From NCBI GenBank assembly GCA_041484195.1, contig JBGPHC010000007.1, positions 62,001 to 126,000 of the forward strand: 64,000 bases of DNA. Direction: 5' to 3'. The position numbers and the translations under genes were made by a program. Positions 8,731-18,305 of this stretch are shown piece after piece; the stretch's first letter is position 1, and each line of letters opens with the position of its first letter. Origin of the DNA: PSRI01 sp041484195 (GTDB lineage: Bacteria; Bacteroidota; Bacteroidia; Chitinophagales; Chitinophagaceae). Below the pieces are notes generated by a model, which was not told the DNA's origin, ran no database searches, and saw nothing but the letters and a program-made list of their open reading frames with translations.

Positions 8731-10818
8731 CTAGCGTATTAACGTTATAAGCCCTTTTCGCTCAATTTTTCCACAGAAAGTCTGAACCTTGATAACGTAT
8801 ACGTAAGTGCCCGAAGCTTGAGCTTTGCCATTCAAAGTGCCGTCCCAACAAACGGATGGATTCCTGGTGCTGAAAATTCGTTCACCCCAGCGATTGTAAA
8901 CAGCAAACTCTTCAACAGATACATTCCCCCACCGGCCAATTCCAAAACAATCATTCAGTCCATCGCCATTGGGAGTAAATGCATTGGGAACTATAAACAA
9001 AGGATTTCCACCAACTCCTACATTGACTGTGATAGAATCGAATGCGGAACAGCCATTCAAGTCGATACCCTCTACAGTATAAGTAGTTGTACTGGATATG
9101 CTCACAGTGGGATTGGGTTTGCCAGAGTAATCAAGTCCAGCAGTCGGCGACCATACAAATTTCGATGCACCTGTGGCACTAATTTTTGCGGTGTGAATAT
9201 TGCAATCAATATCATTTGATTTTCTGGCAATAACTGTGGGACTTGGATTTACAGTGACCATTACCTTGAATGTGCTATCATAATTACAAATATTTTCGGC
9301 AATAGTTGCAGTAAATGTCATTGTGGAATCAGGTGTCGCTATTGGATTCGGTGAATTAGGATTGTCTAAGGAAGCCTGGGGTGACCAGCTATAGGAATAA
9401 TTGGTTGGATTATTGCCTTCCAAGGATATTGGCTTGCCTGAACATACTGCCTTATCAGGTGGTTGGTTGAAAACAGGTTTAGGTCTAATGGCAACGAACA
9501 CGGAATCTACATCCACACAGTTGTTCAAATCTTTTGCAGTGACATAGAATTTTGTGTCGCTATCAATGGAAGCAATAGGATTAGGAAGGGATTGGTCATT
9601 TAGATAGACTGCAGGGGACCAGGAATATACCGTTGCTCCGTTTCCTTGTAGTTGAATGGATTTATTTGGGCAAGTGTTTGTATCATTAATGACAGTTAAA
9701 GTGGGCGCAAATATATTCACTGTTGCAAATTCACCAGACACATTTGACTGGCAATTAGATGCATCTTTTATCGACAATAATTGAAAATTAGTTTTCGAAT
9801 GAATTGGATTGGGAAAATCAAAGGGAACACCATCCTGGATATTATTCTGAGTATAGTTGGAAATTCCATCATTAAAGGTTAGTGAGTAAGGGCCCACTCC
9901 AACAATGGAAGTGAAAGTCAATTTTGCCATTTCCCCATAGCAAACTGTGCTGCCGTCAAAAGTACCAGAAAGATCATTACAGCAGGAATCGGCCACAAAT
10001 GCATAGCAGGTTGGATTGGTCTGGTTGATAGCCGCGGTACCTGCCAGCGTTCCGTTCCAAGCCGGATTGCCTTGTAAATTGGACAGGCTGCTAAAATTGT
10101 AGTAGGCCAACAGGCCTATCTGTAAGGTTGGAGTTGGCAGAGTTGTATTCATATAGGTCTGTAACTCCAATTGTGACCTTGCAACATTCCAAATTCTAAC
10201 TTCGTTTATATAGCCTATAAAATTAGTATTGTAAGCCTGTAGTTCATAAAGGCCTATCCTGGTATCCCAACCATTCTGAAACAAATCCCCGCTAGCAGGA
10301 ATCTGGCTCATCAAATATCCATTTCGATAAAACTTCAGCGAGCTCCCGTCATATACCATCGCCACATGATAGGTCTTGTTAAGCTTTATTTCACAAACAT
10401 CAGGAGTCCTGAAATATCCATTTGTAGTCGTGATCTCTGCGCTATTTGGGCGTAGCAAATAATTCACATCGGTTGGATCGTTATGCTTGGAAACAATATC
10501 ACCTGCGTACAAAGGGCCACCGGTATATGGTGCAGTTCGGTTGATCATAGCTTCCACCGTAATCTGATTTCCCATAACATTAAGTTGTCCGACAGACATA
10601 TACGAATATAATGCGGGAAGATAAAGCCAGTTGTCGCAGGGCGACATAGAATGGCTGATTTGTTTTATTTTCTGGAATCCAATTGCAGGATTTTTCTGTT
10701 GACCATCAGTTTGAGGTTGGCCATCATTCAGCGCAATATTGAGTTGCCCACTATTAGATTGCGCAATGGAATTGAAAGAACCGATTAGTATAAGTGTTGA
10801 AAGAACAATATTTTTCAT
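8731..10818 (-). CDS. Secreted protein with LamG-like domain and gliding-motility type B sorting domain
   Basis: This 695-residue protein has a signal peptide (cleavage near IAQ-S, residue 20). A concanavalin/LamG-like domain is at about 65-260 (GYINEVRIWNVARSQLELQ). At least three Ig-like repeats of roughly 80 residues follow, each with a SWSP or VWSP strand and a DLNGC-like turn (about 375-600). The C-terminus, from NAFTPNGDGLND near 612, is the type IX secretion type B sorting domain, with YNRWGERIF and GTYVYVIKV. It is therefore exported by the T9SS and probably attached to the cell surface. A role in adhesion or glycan contact is inference. Confidence 0.88.
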   Translation of the reverse strand: MKNIVLSTLILIGSFNSIAQSNSGQLNIALNDGQPQTDGQQKNPAIGFQKIKQISHSMSPCDNWLYLPALYSYMSVGQLNVMGNQITVEAMINRTAPYTGGPLYAGDIVSKHNDPTDVNYLLRPNSAEITTTNGYFRTPDVCEIKLNKTYHVAMVYDGSSLKFYRNGYLMSQIPASGDLFQNGWDTRIGLYELQAYNTNFIGYINEVRIWNVARSQLELQTYMNTTLPTPTLQIGLLAYYNFSSLSNLQGNPAWNGTLAGTAAINQTNPTCYAFVADSCCNDLSGTFDGSTVCYGEMAKLTFTSIVGVGPYSLTFNDGISNYTQNNIQDGVPFDFPNPIHSKTNFQLLSIKDASNCQSNVSGEFATVNIFAPTLTVINDTNTCPNKSIQLQGNGATVYSWSPAVYLNDQSLPNPIASIDSDTKFYVTAKDLNNCVDVDSVFVAIRPKPVFNQPPDKAVCSGKPISLEGNNPTNYSYSWSPQASLDNPNSPNPIATPDSTMTFTATIAENICNYDSTFKVMVTVNPSPTVIARKSNDIDCNIHTAKISATGASKFVWSPTAGLDYSGKPNPTVSISSTTTYTVEGIDLNGCSAFDSITVNVGVGGNPLFIVPNAFTPNGDGLNDCFGIGRWGNVSVEEFAVYNRWGERIFSTRNPSVCWDGTLNGKAQASGTYVYVIKVQTFCGKIERKGLITLIR

Positions 10819-10978
10819 AGATAGTATGTAGCAAGGGTTTCACACAATATCGCAATAATCCTTTGTAGATTAAAATCCTCTCAGCACTAAAAGGCTTTCT
10901 GAAATCTGGTATCAAGCCAATTAATCATTTGTCATCCGCATATAAATAATTTATAATGTGTGCAATGCTCACTTAATG

Positions 10979-10986
10979 TATTTTTG
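10979..10986 (+). promoter_or_regulatory. Candidate -7 box for the CDP-sugar operon
   Basis: TATTTTTG matches the -7 consensus TAnnTTTG and lies 26 bp before the rfbF start. No clear TTTG is present 19-21 bp upstream, so the assignment is tentative. Confidence 0.35.
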
Positions 10987-11012
10987 TGCGTATTTTAAAA
11001 GATATTTGACGG

Positions 11013-11789
11013 ATGAAAGTAGTCATATTCGCAGGTGGCCTGGGAACCCGCATTAGTGAGGAAACTGAAGCAAGGCCTAAACCAATGGTTGAGATCGGGG
11101 GAAAGCCCATGATCTGGCATATCATGAAAATATACAGTGCGTATGGATTCAATGAATTCATTATTTGTCTTGGTTACAAAGGCTTTATGATCAAGGAATA
11201 TTTTGTGAATTATTTTCTCCATAATTCAGATATCACTATAGACGTAGCCAATAATAAGATGGAAGTGCATGGCAGCTATTCTGACGCTTTCAAGGTTACA
11301 TTAGTTGACACCGGAGCCAACACGAAAACGGCAGGAAGGTTGAAGCAGGTTCAAAAATATCTGGGAAATGAAGATTTCATGCTGACATATGGAGATGGGG
11401 TATCAGACCTTGACCTGCGCGCACTACTGGCATTCCATAAATCCCATAATAAAATAGCCACAGTTACGGCTGTGCAATTGGATGCCCGATTTGGGGGAAT
11501 GGACCTGGCAGATAATGGAGATGTGGTTTCATTCAAGGAAAAAGCTAAGGACGAAAGCAAATGGATCAATGCTGGATTCTTTGTGCTTAAGCCCGAAGTA
11601 TTCAATTACCTTACCGGCGATACTGTGGATATGATGTGGGAAGACGAACCACTGGAAAGGCTGACCGAAGACCATCAATTAGCTGCATACAAACACAAAG
11701 GATTCTGGAAATGCATGGACGCGCTCAGGGATAAGCTGGAACTGGAAGCTTTGTGGAAAAACAATGAGGCAAAATGGAAAGTGTGGTAA
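11013..11789 (+). CDS. rfbF: Glucose-1-phosphate cytidylyltransferase
   Basis: Makes CDP-glucose from CTP and glucose-1-phosphate. The 258-residue length and the nucleotidyltransferase signature at residues 6-30 (AGGLGTRISEETEARPKPMV) fit the family. So do GYKGFMIKEYF, DTGANTKTAGRLK (substrate loop) and the late MWEDEPLERL and HKGFWKCMDALRDK blocks. First gene of a plus-strand operon; its end overlaps the next gene by 16 bp. Confidence 0.95.
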   Translation: MKVVIFAGGLGTRISEETEARPKPMVEIGGKPMIWHIMKIYSAYGFNEFIICLGYKGFMIKEYFVNYFLHNSDITIDVANNKMEVHGSYSDAFKVTLVDTGANTKTAGRLKQVQKYLGNEDFMLTYGDGVSDLDLRALLAFHKSHNKIATVTAVQLDARFGGMDLADNGDVVSFKEKAKDESKWINAGFFVLKPEVFNYLTGDTVDMMWEDEPLERLTEDHQLAAYKHKGFWKCMDALRDKLELEALWKNNEAKWKVW

Positions 11790-12859
11790 ACTATCAAAAC
11801 CTGCATAAATATTACAACGGAAAGAAGGTACTTGTTACTGGCCATACTGGTTTCAAGGGAGCCTGGCTCAGCGCCCTTCTCTTTACCCTTGGAGCCAGAG
11901 TGAAAGGATATGCGTTGGAACCTGAATACGAAAATGGTCTGTTTAATCTCCTCCTTCCTTATCAAGTATGCGAAAGCGTTATTGCTGACATAAGAGACAA
12001 ATCAAGACTCGACCAAGAAATCACCACATTCAAACCGGACTTCATATTCCACCTTGCAGCCCAACCTTTGGTACGTCGTTCATACTCCATTCCTGCTGAA
12101 ACTTTCGACATTAATGTAGTAGGCACGGCAAATTTACTGGAAGCGCTGCGAAACAAGGCTCAGCCTTGTTCTGTGGTCATCATTACATCGGACAAGGTCT
12201 ACGAAAATAGGGAGCAAGACATACTCTATACCGAACATGACCGACTTGGAGGATTTGACCCCTACAGCGCCAGCAAAGCCTGCACAGAATTGGTTGTAAG
12301 TTCATTTCGAAGTTCATTTTTTCCAGCAAGTAAATTTAGCAACCACAAAAAATCCTTAGCAAGCGCCAGGGCTGGCAATGTGATAGGAGGAGGAGATTGG
12401 AATACCGATAGGATAATACCTGATATTGTGCGCTATTTGAAAAACGAACAAGCAATTTCTTTGCGAAATCCTCTTTCCGTGCGTCCCTGGCAGCACGTAT
12501 TAGAACCCCTTGGTGGATACTTGTTACTCGCAGCCCGCATGCAAGAACAGCCCCAGCAATATTCAAGGGCCTATAACTTTGGTCCATATCCACAGGATCA
12601 CTTGCAAGTAAAGGAATTGGTTGAAATTGCGCTGAAGATATGGGGAAATGGTTCTTGGAAAGATATTTCCGACCCGCTCCAGCCGCACGAGGCCAGATTG
12701 CTGAAATTGGATATCACGCGTTCCATTACAGACCTGCAATGGAAGCCAAAACTGAATTCCACCAATGCGATAGATTGGACCATCAAGTGGTATCAGCAAC
12801 CTATAAATAGACAGGCAGATTTTACATTTGAGCAAATCAAAAAGTACCTCGCCTTATGA
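11774..12859 (+). CDS. rfbG: CDP-glucose 4,6-dehydratase
   Basis: Converts CDP-glucose to CDP-4-keto-6-deoxyglucose using bound NAD. This 361-residue extended SDR has the Rossmann motif VTGHTGFKGAWL at 21-32, TSDKVY at 138-143, and the catalytic Tyr164 and Lys168 in YSASK. RAGNVIGGGDW and RPWQHVLEPLGGYL are characteristic of this enzyme and separate it from dTDP-glucose dehydratases. The start overlaps rfbF by 16 bp and the stop overlaps the next start (ATGA), so translation is probably coupled. Confidence 0.95.
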   Translation: MESVVNYQNLHKYYNGKKVLVTGHTGFKGAWLSALLFTLGARVKGYALEPEYENGLFNLLLPYQVCESVIADIRDKSRLDQEITTFKPDFIFHLAAQPLVRRSYSIPAETFDINVVGTANLLEALRNKAQPCSVVIITSDKVYENREQDILYTEHDRLGGFDPYSASKACTELVVSSFRSSFFPASKFSNHKKSLASARAGNVIGGGDWNTDRIIPDIVRYLKNEQAISLRNPLSVRPWQHVLEPLGGYLLLAARMQEQPQQYSRAYNFGPYPQDHLQVKELVEIALKIWGNGSWKDISDPLQPHEARLLKLDITRSITDLQWKPKLNSTNAIDWTIKWYQQPINRQADFTFEQIKKYLAL

Positions 12860-13401
12860 TATTCACTCCCACTCCTCTGGCAGGTAGTTATGTAATTGAT
12901 ATTACTCCATTCCAGGATAACAGAGGCTGGTTCGCGAGGACTTATTCCAAGGAGGAGTTTGCACAAATCGGGCATCATCTCGAATGGGTCCAGATGAACC
13001 ATTCTGCGACCTTTGCGATGGGAACCCTTAGAGGTATGCATTTCCAGCTTCAACCCTACGGAGAAATTAAGATGATAAAATGCATCTCAGGAAAAGTTTA
13101 CGATGTTATTATTGATCTTAGAAAAGATTCTCCTACTTTTCTGGAATGGTATGCAACAGAGCTGTCGGCTGAAAACAGAAAAATGCTATATATTCCGGAA
13201 GGATTTGCCCATGGCTTTCAGACTTTAACAGACCAGGTAGAATTATTGTACCATCATACGGGTTATTACAACCCAGATGCAGAAGCGGGAGTTAGATATG
13301 ATGATCCCGCCATAGGAATAGAATGGCCACTAGCCGTTTCCACGATTTCAGAAAGAGACCAAAAACATCCCTTGTTAAGTGGTCAATTCAAAGGAATTTA
13401 A
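12856..13401 (+). CDS. rfbC: dTDP-4-dehydrorhamnose 3,5-epimerase-family sugar epimerase
   Basis: A cupin-fold epimerase of 181 residues. Family features are DNRGWFARTY (21-30), the catalytic base His62 in LRGMHFQ, and FAHGFQTL. It carries a YYNPDAEAGVRYDDPAIGIE tail where the catalytic tyrosine region lies. In this operon the nucleotide carrier is CDP, not dTDP, so the natural substrate is probably CDP-4-keto-6-deoxyglucose, epimerised at C3, C5 or both. The name is by family, not by substrate. Confidence 0.85.
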   Translation: MIFTPTPLAGSYVIDITPFQDNRGWFARTYSKEEFAQIGHHLEWVQMNHSATFAMGTLRGMHFQLQPYGEIKMIKCISGKVYDVIIDLRKDSPTFLEWYATELSAENRKMLYIPEGFAHGFQTLTDQVELLYHHTGYYNPDAEAGVRYDDPAIGIEWPLAVSTISERDQKHPLLSGQFKGI

Positions 13402-13403
13402 GT

Positions 13404-14630
13404 ATGCAATGCCGATTTTGTAAAAAAGAACTGACAAATGTTTTTATTGACCTGGTGAATGCACCTGCGTCAAATTCATTTCTTCGGAAAGAACAACTGG
13501 ATGAGCCTGAAACATTCTACCCACTAAGAGTTTACACCTGTTCAAATTGTTTTTTAGTGCAGGTTGATGAATATAAAAAGTCTGCCGCCATTTTTAATAA
13601 TGACTATGTTTACTTTTCATCTTATTCTACCAGCTGGCTGAAGCATGCCAGGGATTACACTTCAATGATGGTTGAGCGATTTGGATTAGAAAGCAAGTCA
13701 CAGGTGATTGAGTTGGCTTCAAATGATGGCTATCTGCTCCAATACTTCAAGGAAAGGGACATCCCTGTCTTAGGGATTGAACCCACGGCCAATACCGCAA
13801 AAGTCGCCATAGATAAAGGTATTTCAACAATCATTGATTTTTTTGGGGTGAGGCTTGCAAAGGAACTAGTGAAAAAAAATATAAAGGCAGATCTGTTGCT
13901 AGGTAACAATGTATTGGCACATGTGCCTGATATTGTCGATTTTGTCCGGGGAATGAAGATAATTCTCAGTGACAAGGGTATCATCACAATGGAATTCCCG
14001 CACTTGATGCAACTCGTAAATCATAACCAATTTGACACCATCTATCACGAGCATTTTTCATATCTCTCCTTTCATACCACAAAGAAAATTTTTGAAGCAT
14101 GTGGATTGGATTTATTTGATGTTGAAGAAATTCCCACTCATGGAGGTTCATTGCGGATCTTCGCAAAGCATGTGGAAGATTTCAATAAAGAAATATCACC
14201 ACGCGTAGATGCCTTAATTCAAAAAGAACTAAAAAATGGAATGAATAGCCTGGCATATTATGATAATTTTCAGGAGAAAGTTTTGCGTGCTAAAATCGAT
14301 TTATTGGAATTCCTGATCCAGAAAAAAAGAGGCAACAAGAAAGTGGCAGCTTATGGTGCAGCCGCCAAGGGAAATACACTGTTGAATTACTGTGGCATCA
14401 AGAATGATTTGATCAGTTTTGTGGTGGACGCAAACCCTCATAAGCAGAATAGATTCCTTCCGGCCAGCCATATCCCAGTCGTAGCTGAGCAAATGCTGAA
14501 AGAAAAAAAACCAGACTATGTTATTCTGTTACCATGGAACCTGAAAGAAGAAATTATGGACCAAATTTCCTATATAAGGAATTGGAATGGTCAATTTGTA
14601 ATTCCGATTCCTGAATTGCAAATTTTTTGA
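13404..14630 (+). CDS. Sugar C-methyltransferase (TylC3/EvaC/TcaB9 type)
   Basis: The start is placed at ATG 13404, 2 bp after the epimerase stop, giving 408 residues; the longer in-frame extension back to 13323 overlaps the epimerase and lacks homology features. Order of domains: a zinc site from CRFC (Cys3, Cys6) and CSNC (Cys46, Cys49); a SAM-binding Rossmann fold with VIELASNDGYLLQYF near 101-115; EFPHLMQL and YHEHFSYLS (the histidine pair implicated in catalysis in this family); and a C-terminal domain with YGAAAKGNTLLNYCGI. Relatives methylate C3 of 4-keto-6-deoxy sugars, so the product should be a branched-chain sugar. Confidence 0.9.
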   Translation: MQCRFCKKELTNVFIDLVNAPASNSFLRKEQLDEPETFYPLRVYTCSNCFLVQVDEYKKSAAIFNNDYVYFSSYSTSWLKHARDYTSMMVERFGLESKSQVIELASNDGYLLQYFKERDIPVLGIEPTANTAKVAIDKGISTIIDFFGVRLAKELVKKNIKADLLLGNNVLAHVPDIVDFVRGMKIILSDKGIITMEFPHLMQLVNHNQFDTIYHEHFSYLSFHTTKKIFEACGLDLFDVEEIPTHGGSLRIFAKHVEDFNKEISPRVDALIQKELKNGMNSLAYYDNFQEKVLRAKIDLLEFLIQKKRGNKKVAAYGAAAKGNTLLNYCGIKNDLISFVVDANPHKQNRFLPASHIPVVAEQMLKEKKPDYVILLPWNLKEEIMDQISYIRNWNGQFVIPIPELQIF

Positions 14631-14633
14631 TCT

Positions 14634-15491
14634 ATGAAGAAAATCCTGGTTACCGGAGCTACTGGTTTTATAGGCAATCATGTGATTCAGGAACTCTTGA
14701 AAGAAAATTTCCACGTAATCGCCAGCTCATCGAATGAAGGAAGGGCAAAGGAAATGACCTGGTTCCCCAGCGTGACCTATATTCCCTTAGACCTGGATAA
14801 TACTGTAGGAATTAAAAATGTCTTTGAATATTTTCAGCAGCCTGATGCAGTAATTCACCTTTCATGGGAGGGATTGCAAAACTACAAATCGCATGTTCAC
14901 CTTGATATAAACTTGCCCAGGCAGATTGCCTTTCTGCATAGTCTGATAGAAACAGGAGCACGGGATATAACAGTGACCGGCACCTGTTTTGAATATGGCA
15001 TGAAGGAGGGCTGCCTTGATGAAAGCATGGCGGCTCAACCCGCCAACCCATACGCACAAGCCAAGGAACATTTGAGGCAATACCTACAGAATTTACAAAA
15101 CCAAACGACATTTGAACTCAAATGGATCAGGCTATTTTACATGTTTGGTACCGGCCAAAACCCCAATTCCTTATTTTCGCAACTGGATAAGGCCCTTGCA
15201 AATGGAGCCACAGAGTTCAATATGAGTGGAGGTGAACAACTGAGAGATTATTTGCCAGTTGAAAAGGTGGCAAAATATATTGTAAAAATTGCCCTGCAAC
15301 ACAAAGTTACCGGTGTCATCAATTGTTGCAGCGGACGTCCTGTGAGCGTAAAGGAATTGGTGAATTCATATCTAAGATCGAAAAAAGCAAGCATAAAATT
15401 AAATCTGGGATTTTATCCATACCCTGATTATGAGCCGATGGCATTTTGGGGAAGCAATTCTAAATTAAAAACCATTTTGAACGATGAGTAA
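14634..15491 (+). CDS. NAD(P)-dependent sugar 4-ketoreductase (extended SDR)
   Basis: This 285-residue short-chain dehydrogenase has the glycine motif GATGFIG at 8-14, TGTCFEYG at 115-122, and catalytic Tyr140 and Lys144 in YAQAK. It starts 3 bp after the methyltransferase stop and ends overlapping the next gene by 8 bp. By position it should reduce the 4-keto group as the last step of the CDP-sugar route, as RfbJ-type (CDP-abequose synthase) reductases do. Stereochemistry cannot be read from sequence. Confidence 0.8.
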   Translation: MKKILVTGATGFIGNHVIQELLKENFHVIASSSNEGRAKEMTWFPSVTYIPLDLDNTVGIKNVFEYFQQPDAVIHLSWEGLQNYKSHVHLDINLPRQIAFLHSLIETGARDITVTGTCFEYGMKEGCLDESMAAQPANPYAQAKEHLRQYLQNLQNQTTFELKWIRLFYMFGTGQNPNSLFSQLDKALANGATEFNMSGGEQLRDYLPVEKVAKYIVKIALQHKVTGVINCCSGRPVSVKELVNSYLRSKKASIKLNLGFYPYPDYEPMAFWGSNSKLKTILNDE

Positions 15492-16224
15492 TGTGAATCC
15501 TGTTACGGCATTCATTGAAGAGAGGAAACTCCGTATCGCTATGAACGGCACAAACAGTAAACTGAAAGCAGCTGCCGAAGCATTCAATGTTGAATCAAAC
15601 AAAGCCTTGTATTCTTACAATTTTTCCTGGATGGGAAGGCCCGTAATTCAATATCCCCAGGACTTGATAGCAATGCAGGAAATCATTTGGCAATTGCAAC
15701 CAGACCTTATCATTGAAACGGGTATTGCCCATGGAGGATCGCTTATATATTATGCTTCTTTGCTTGAACTCATAGGTAAAGGGAAAATACTTGGAATTGA
15801 TATTGATATCAGGGAACACAATCGAAGGGAAATAGAAAAACACCCTATGTTCAAGCGCATTAATATGTTACAGGGATCTTCAACAAGTACGGAAGTTGTA
15901 GAAAAGGCAAAATCATTTGCGAATGCCAGCGAAACAATTCTGGTGGTCCTGGATTCAAATCATACCCATGAACATGTGCTCCGCGAACTGGAATTATATT
16001 CGCCATTGGTATCCAAAAATTCCTACCTGGTTGTTTTCGACACTATAGTTGAAAACCTGCCGGACAACTATGTTCAGGGTAAGCCCTGGGGTAGAGGAAA
16101 TAACCCGCATAGCGCCGTAGTTGAATTCCTGCAACAAAATGACAAATTTCAGATTGATCATTCCATTGATGACAAGCTATTGATAAGCGTGGCTCCGGGC
16201 GGGTATCTGAAGAGAATCAAATAA
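15484..16224 (+). CDS. CmcI-like (cephalosporin hydroxylase family) methyltransferase
   Basis: The 246-residue protein has the SAM-binding block IIETGIAHGGSLIYYAS near 77-93, GIDIDIREHNR and VVLDSNHTHEHVLRELE. The late VENLPDNYVQGKPWGRGNNP is typical of the family. Despite its name, most polysaccharide-locus members are thought to be sugar O-methyltransferases (rhamnosyl O-methyltransferase group). Its place at the end of the deoxysugar genes suggests it caps or decorates the new sugar after transfer. Confidence 0.85.
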   Translation: MSNVNPVTAFIEERKLRIAMNGTNSKLKAAAEAFNVESNKALYSYNFSWMGRPVIQYPQDLIAMQEIIWQLQPDLIIETGIAHGGSLIYYASLLELIGKGKILGIDIDIREHNRREIEKHPMFKRINMLQGSSTSTEVVEKAKSFANASETILVVLDSNHTHEHVLRELELYSPLVSKNSYLVVFDTIVENLPDNYVQGKPWGRGNNPHSAVVEFLQQNDKFQIDHSIDDKLLISVAPGGYLKRIK

Positions 16225-16247
16225 AGGCGAATTCATAAATTTATTCT

Positions 16248-17258
16248 ATGCCATTTGTCAGCTTTTGTTTCACCACATTTAAGAGAGGATCCATCCTTAA
16301 AGATACACTGGACAGCATCAAAAGGCAAGCTTTTGATGACTACGAAGTTATTGTATCAGATAATGACCCCGAAAACAGCGCGAGAGAGTTCGTAGAGTCC
16401 ATGAATGACACTCGTTTCAGGTATTTTTCAAATGGAGCCAATTTGGGGATGAAACCAAGTTTCAATAAGAGCCTTCAGCGGTCATCCGGAGATTTCATAG
16501 TGATGATAGCCGACGATGATCCCATCTATCACGACATGCTGCAGACCCTGGTTGGCCTCGCGAATAAATACCCCGGATATGGAATGTATATGGGCGGGTC
16601 TGACTGGCTTTGTACAACACCTGAAGTAGCAAAGCTCTATAAATTGAAGGTGGGCACGAATTCTCACTTGTCAAGTGACCATGAAATTGGATATATAAAT
16701 AAATACTCAGGCTCTGAGTTCCTGATAGACTTCTTCACTTTTAAGATTTTCCCTTCGTATCTCTGGTCCACTTGTATGGTAAAAAGAGATATAATCATTC
16801 AAATGGGAGGAATTCCGGACTATGGCACACCTTTTTTGGGAGACTACGCTTACCTGAGCCTAATGGGTTCTGTATCGGGTTGTGTGGTAATAAATAAATC
16901 TTTGGGTTGCCAAACTGTGCACAATCAAAATTTTGGTAGAAACCAGAATGATCAAATCATCACTGCGGCAAAAGCATTTCCAAAATACCTCCACGCTCGT
17001 CTGTCACATTTACAAAACTGGCACATGATCGAAAAATATATACTTGATTTCACCGGATCATGGGTAATCTCGCACATGGCATTCCTTCACCACTATTTCA
17101 ATGAGAATGAAGAAAACGAAAAGGGCCTGGCTCAAGCTGAGAGGGATGTCTTTAAGATTGATTATGTCAGAAAATTTCATACCAAGTACTTTTTCAAGAA
17201 AAGATTTCCAAAAATCCATGATCAATTGGTTATTTTGAAGAAAAAATTCAAAGGATAA
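16248..17258 (+). CDS. Family 2 glycosyltransferase
   Basis: 336 residues, GT-A fold. The N-terminal strand is MPFVSFCFTTFKRGSILKDT, the nucleotide-binding SDNDPEN is at 37-43, and the metal-binding triad ADDDP is near 88-92. There are no membrane spans, so it is likely a cytoplasmic enzyme at the inner-membrane face building a surface glycan on a lipid carrier. 23 bp after the CmcI-like gene. Donor and acceptor are not predictable. Confidence 0.88.
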   Translation: MPFVSFCFTTFKRGSILKDTLDSIKRQAFDDYEVIVSDNDPENSAREFVESMNDTRFRYFSNGANLGMKPSFNKSLQRSSGDFIVMIADDDPIYHDMLQTLVGLANKYPGYGMYMGGSDWLCTTPEVAKLYKLKVGTNSHLSSDHEIGYINKYSGSEFLIDFFTFKIFPSYLWSTCMVKRDIIIQMGGIPDYGTPFLGDYAYLSLMGSVSGCVVINKSLGCQTVHNQNFGRNQNDQIITAAKAFPKYLHARLSHLQNWHMIEKYILDFTGSWVISHMAFLHHYFNENEENEKGLAQAERDVFKIDYVRKFHTKYFFKKRFPKIHDQLVILKKKFKG

Positions 17259-17285
17259 AAATTCCATTTTCCCAGATCAGACCCA

Positions 17286-18290
17286 ATGGATCGATACAGC
17301 ATCATACTACCTGTGCGCAATGGTGGCGAATATGTAAAACTTTGCGTGCACAGTATTCTGTCTCAATCGCTCCCACATTTCAACCTGATTATTCTGGATA
17401 ATAACAGCACTGATGGTACCAAAGAATGGATACGATCGCTTCATGATGAGAGAATTGTCTTGCATGAATCTGACAAGTCGCTTACTATAGAAGAAAATTG
17501 GGGAAGGATAATAAGCGTAAACAAGAATGAATTTATAACTCTTATAGGGCACGACGATTTACTCGACATCGAATATCTTTCGGTAATGGACAGACTGATA
17601 TCTGAAAATCCACATGCCAGCCTTTATCAGACTCATTTCAGATTTATGAACGCGAACGGAGGCTTGATCCGGAAATGTAAGCCCATGGCTCCAATAGAGA
17701 CCGCCACAGATTTCCTGAAAAGTTTTCTCACTAACCAGATTGATGTGAATGGAACTGGATACATGATGCGGTCTGCCGACTATGATGCAATAGGTGGCAT
17801 CCCTCCATATCCCAGCCTGCTATTTGCAGATTTCGAATTGTGGATTCGCCTTACTCAAATGGGCTATAGGGCTACCTCGCCGGAGGAGTGTTTCTCATTC
17901 CGCATTCACCAGAGCACAACTTCAAATTCAACTGATAGAAGGCTCCAAATGGCGCTTGGTAAATTCATAAATTTCCTTGTTAAATTGAAAAATGAAAGCC
18001 CTGAACTGAACAAAGTAATCCTGGAACATAGTGAGCATTTTCTTTTAACTTATTGCAAAGGTCTCTCTCATCGCCTGCTGAGAACTCCGTTGGAGCAGAG
18101 AGATAATTTGTCAGTGAAATCTTTCCTGGAAAAGTGTAAGACTTACGCTGATATGTTGAACCCTGGCAATCATTTTAATCCTTTGGCGGTTCCAAGTATC
18201 CGCATTGCAAAAATGCTTGATCAAAGCGCATTTGGCCGGAAATTGTTTTTACAATTCAAAAGAATTTACTCAAAACCATTGCTAAAATAG
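17286..18290 (+). CDS. Family 2 glycosyltransferase
   Basis: 334 residues. GT-A features are YSIILPVRNGGEYVKLCVHS at the N-terminus, LDNNSTDGTKEW at 38-49, and the DxD-equivalent GHDDLLD at 88-94. The C-terminal half is helical and divergent. It follows the previous transferase by 27 bp in the same operon and probably adds the next sugar. Substrate unknown. Confidence 0.88.
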   Translation: MDRYSIILPVRNGGEYVKLCVHSILSQSLPHFNLIILDNNSTDGTKEWIRSLHDERIVLHESDKSLTIEENWGRIISVNKNEFITLIGHDDLLDIEYLSVMDRLISENPHASLYQTHFRFMNANGGLIRKCKPMAPIETATDFLKSFLTNQIDVNGTGYMMRSADYDAIGGIPPYPSLLFADFELWIRLTQMGYRATSPEECFSFRIHQSTTSNSTDRRLQMALGKFINFLVKLKNESPELNKVILEHSEHFLLTYCKGLSHRLLRTPLEQRDNLSVKSFLEKCKTYADMLNPGNHFNPLAVPSIRIAKMLDQSAFGRKLFLQFKRIYSKPLLK

Positions 18291-18305
18291 TAGGTATCGA
18301 GCCTG

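Noticed and set aside
11013..13401. Ordinary dTDP-rhamnose operon
   Set aside because: The first two genes are the cytidylyltransferase and CDP-glucose dehydratase, not RmlA and RmlB, and no RmlD is present.
13323..13403. Longer N-terminus for the C-methyltransferase
   Set aside because: The extra 27 codons overlap the epimerase coding end and lack the zinc-site start MQCRFC seen in the family; ATG 13404 lies 2 bp after the previous stop.
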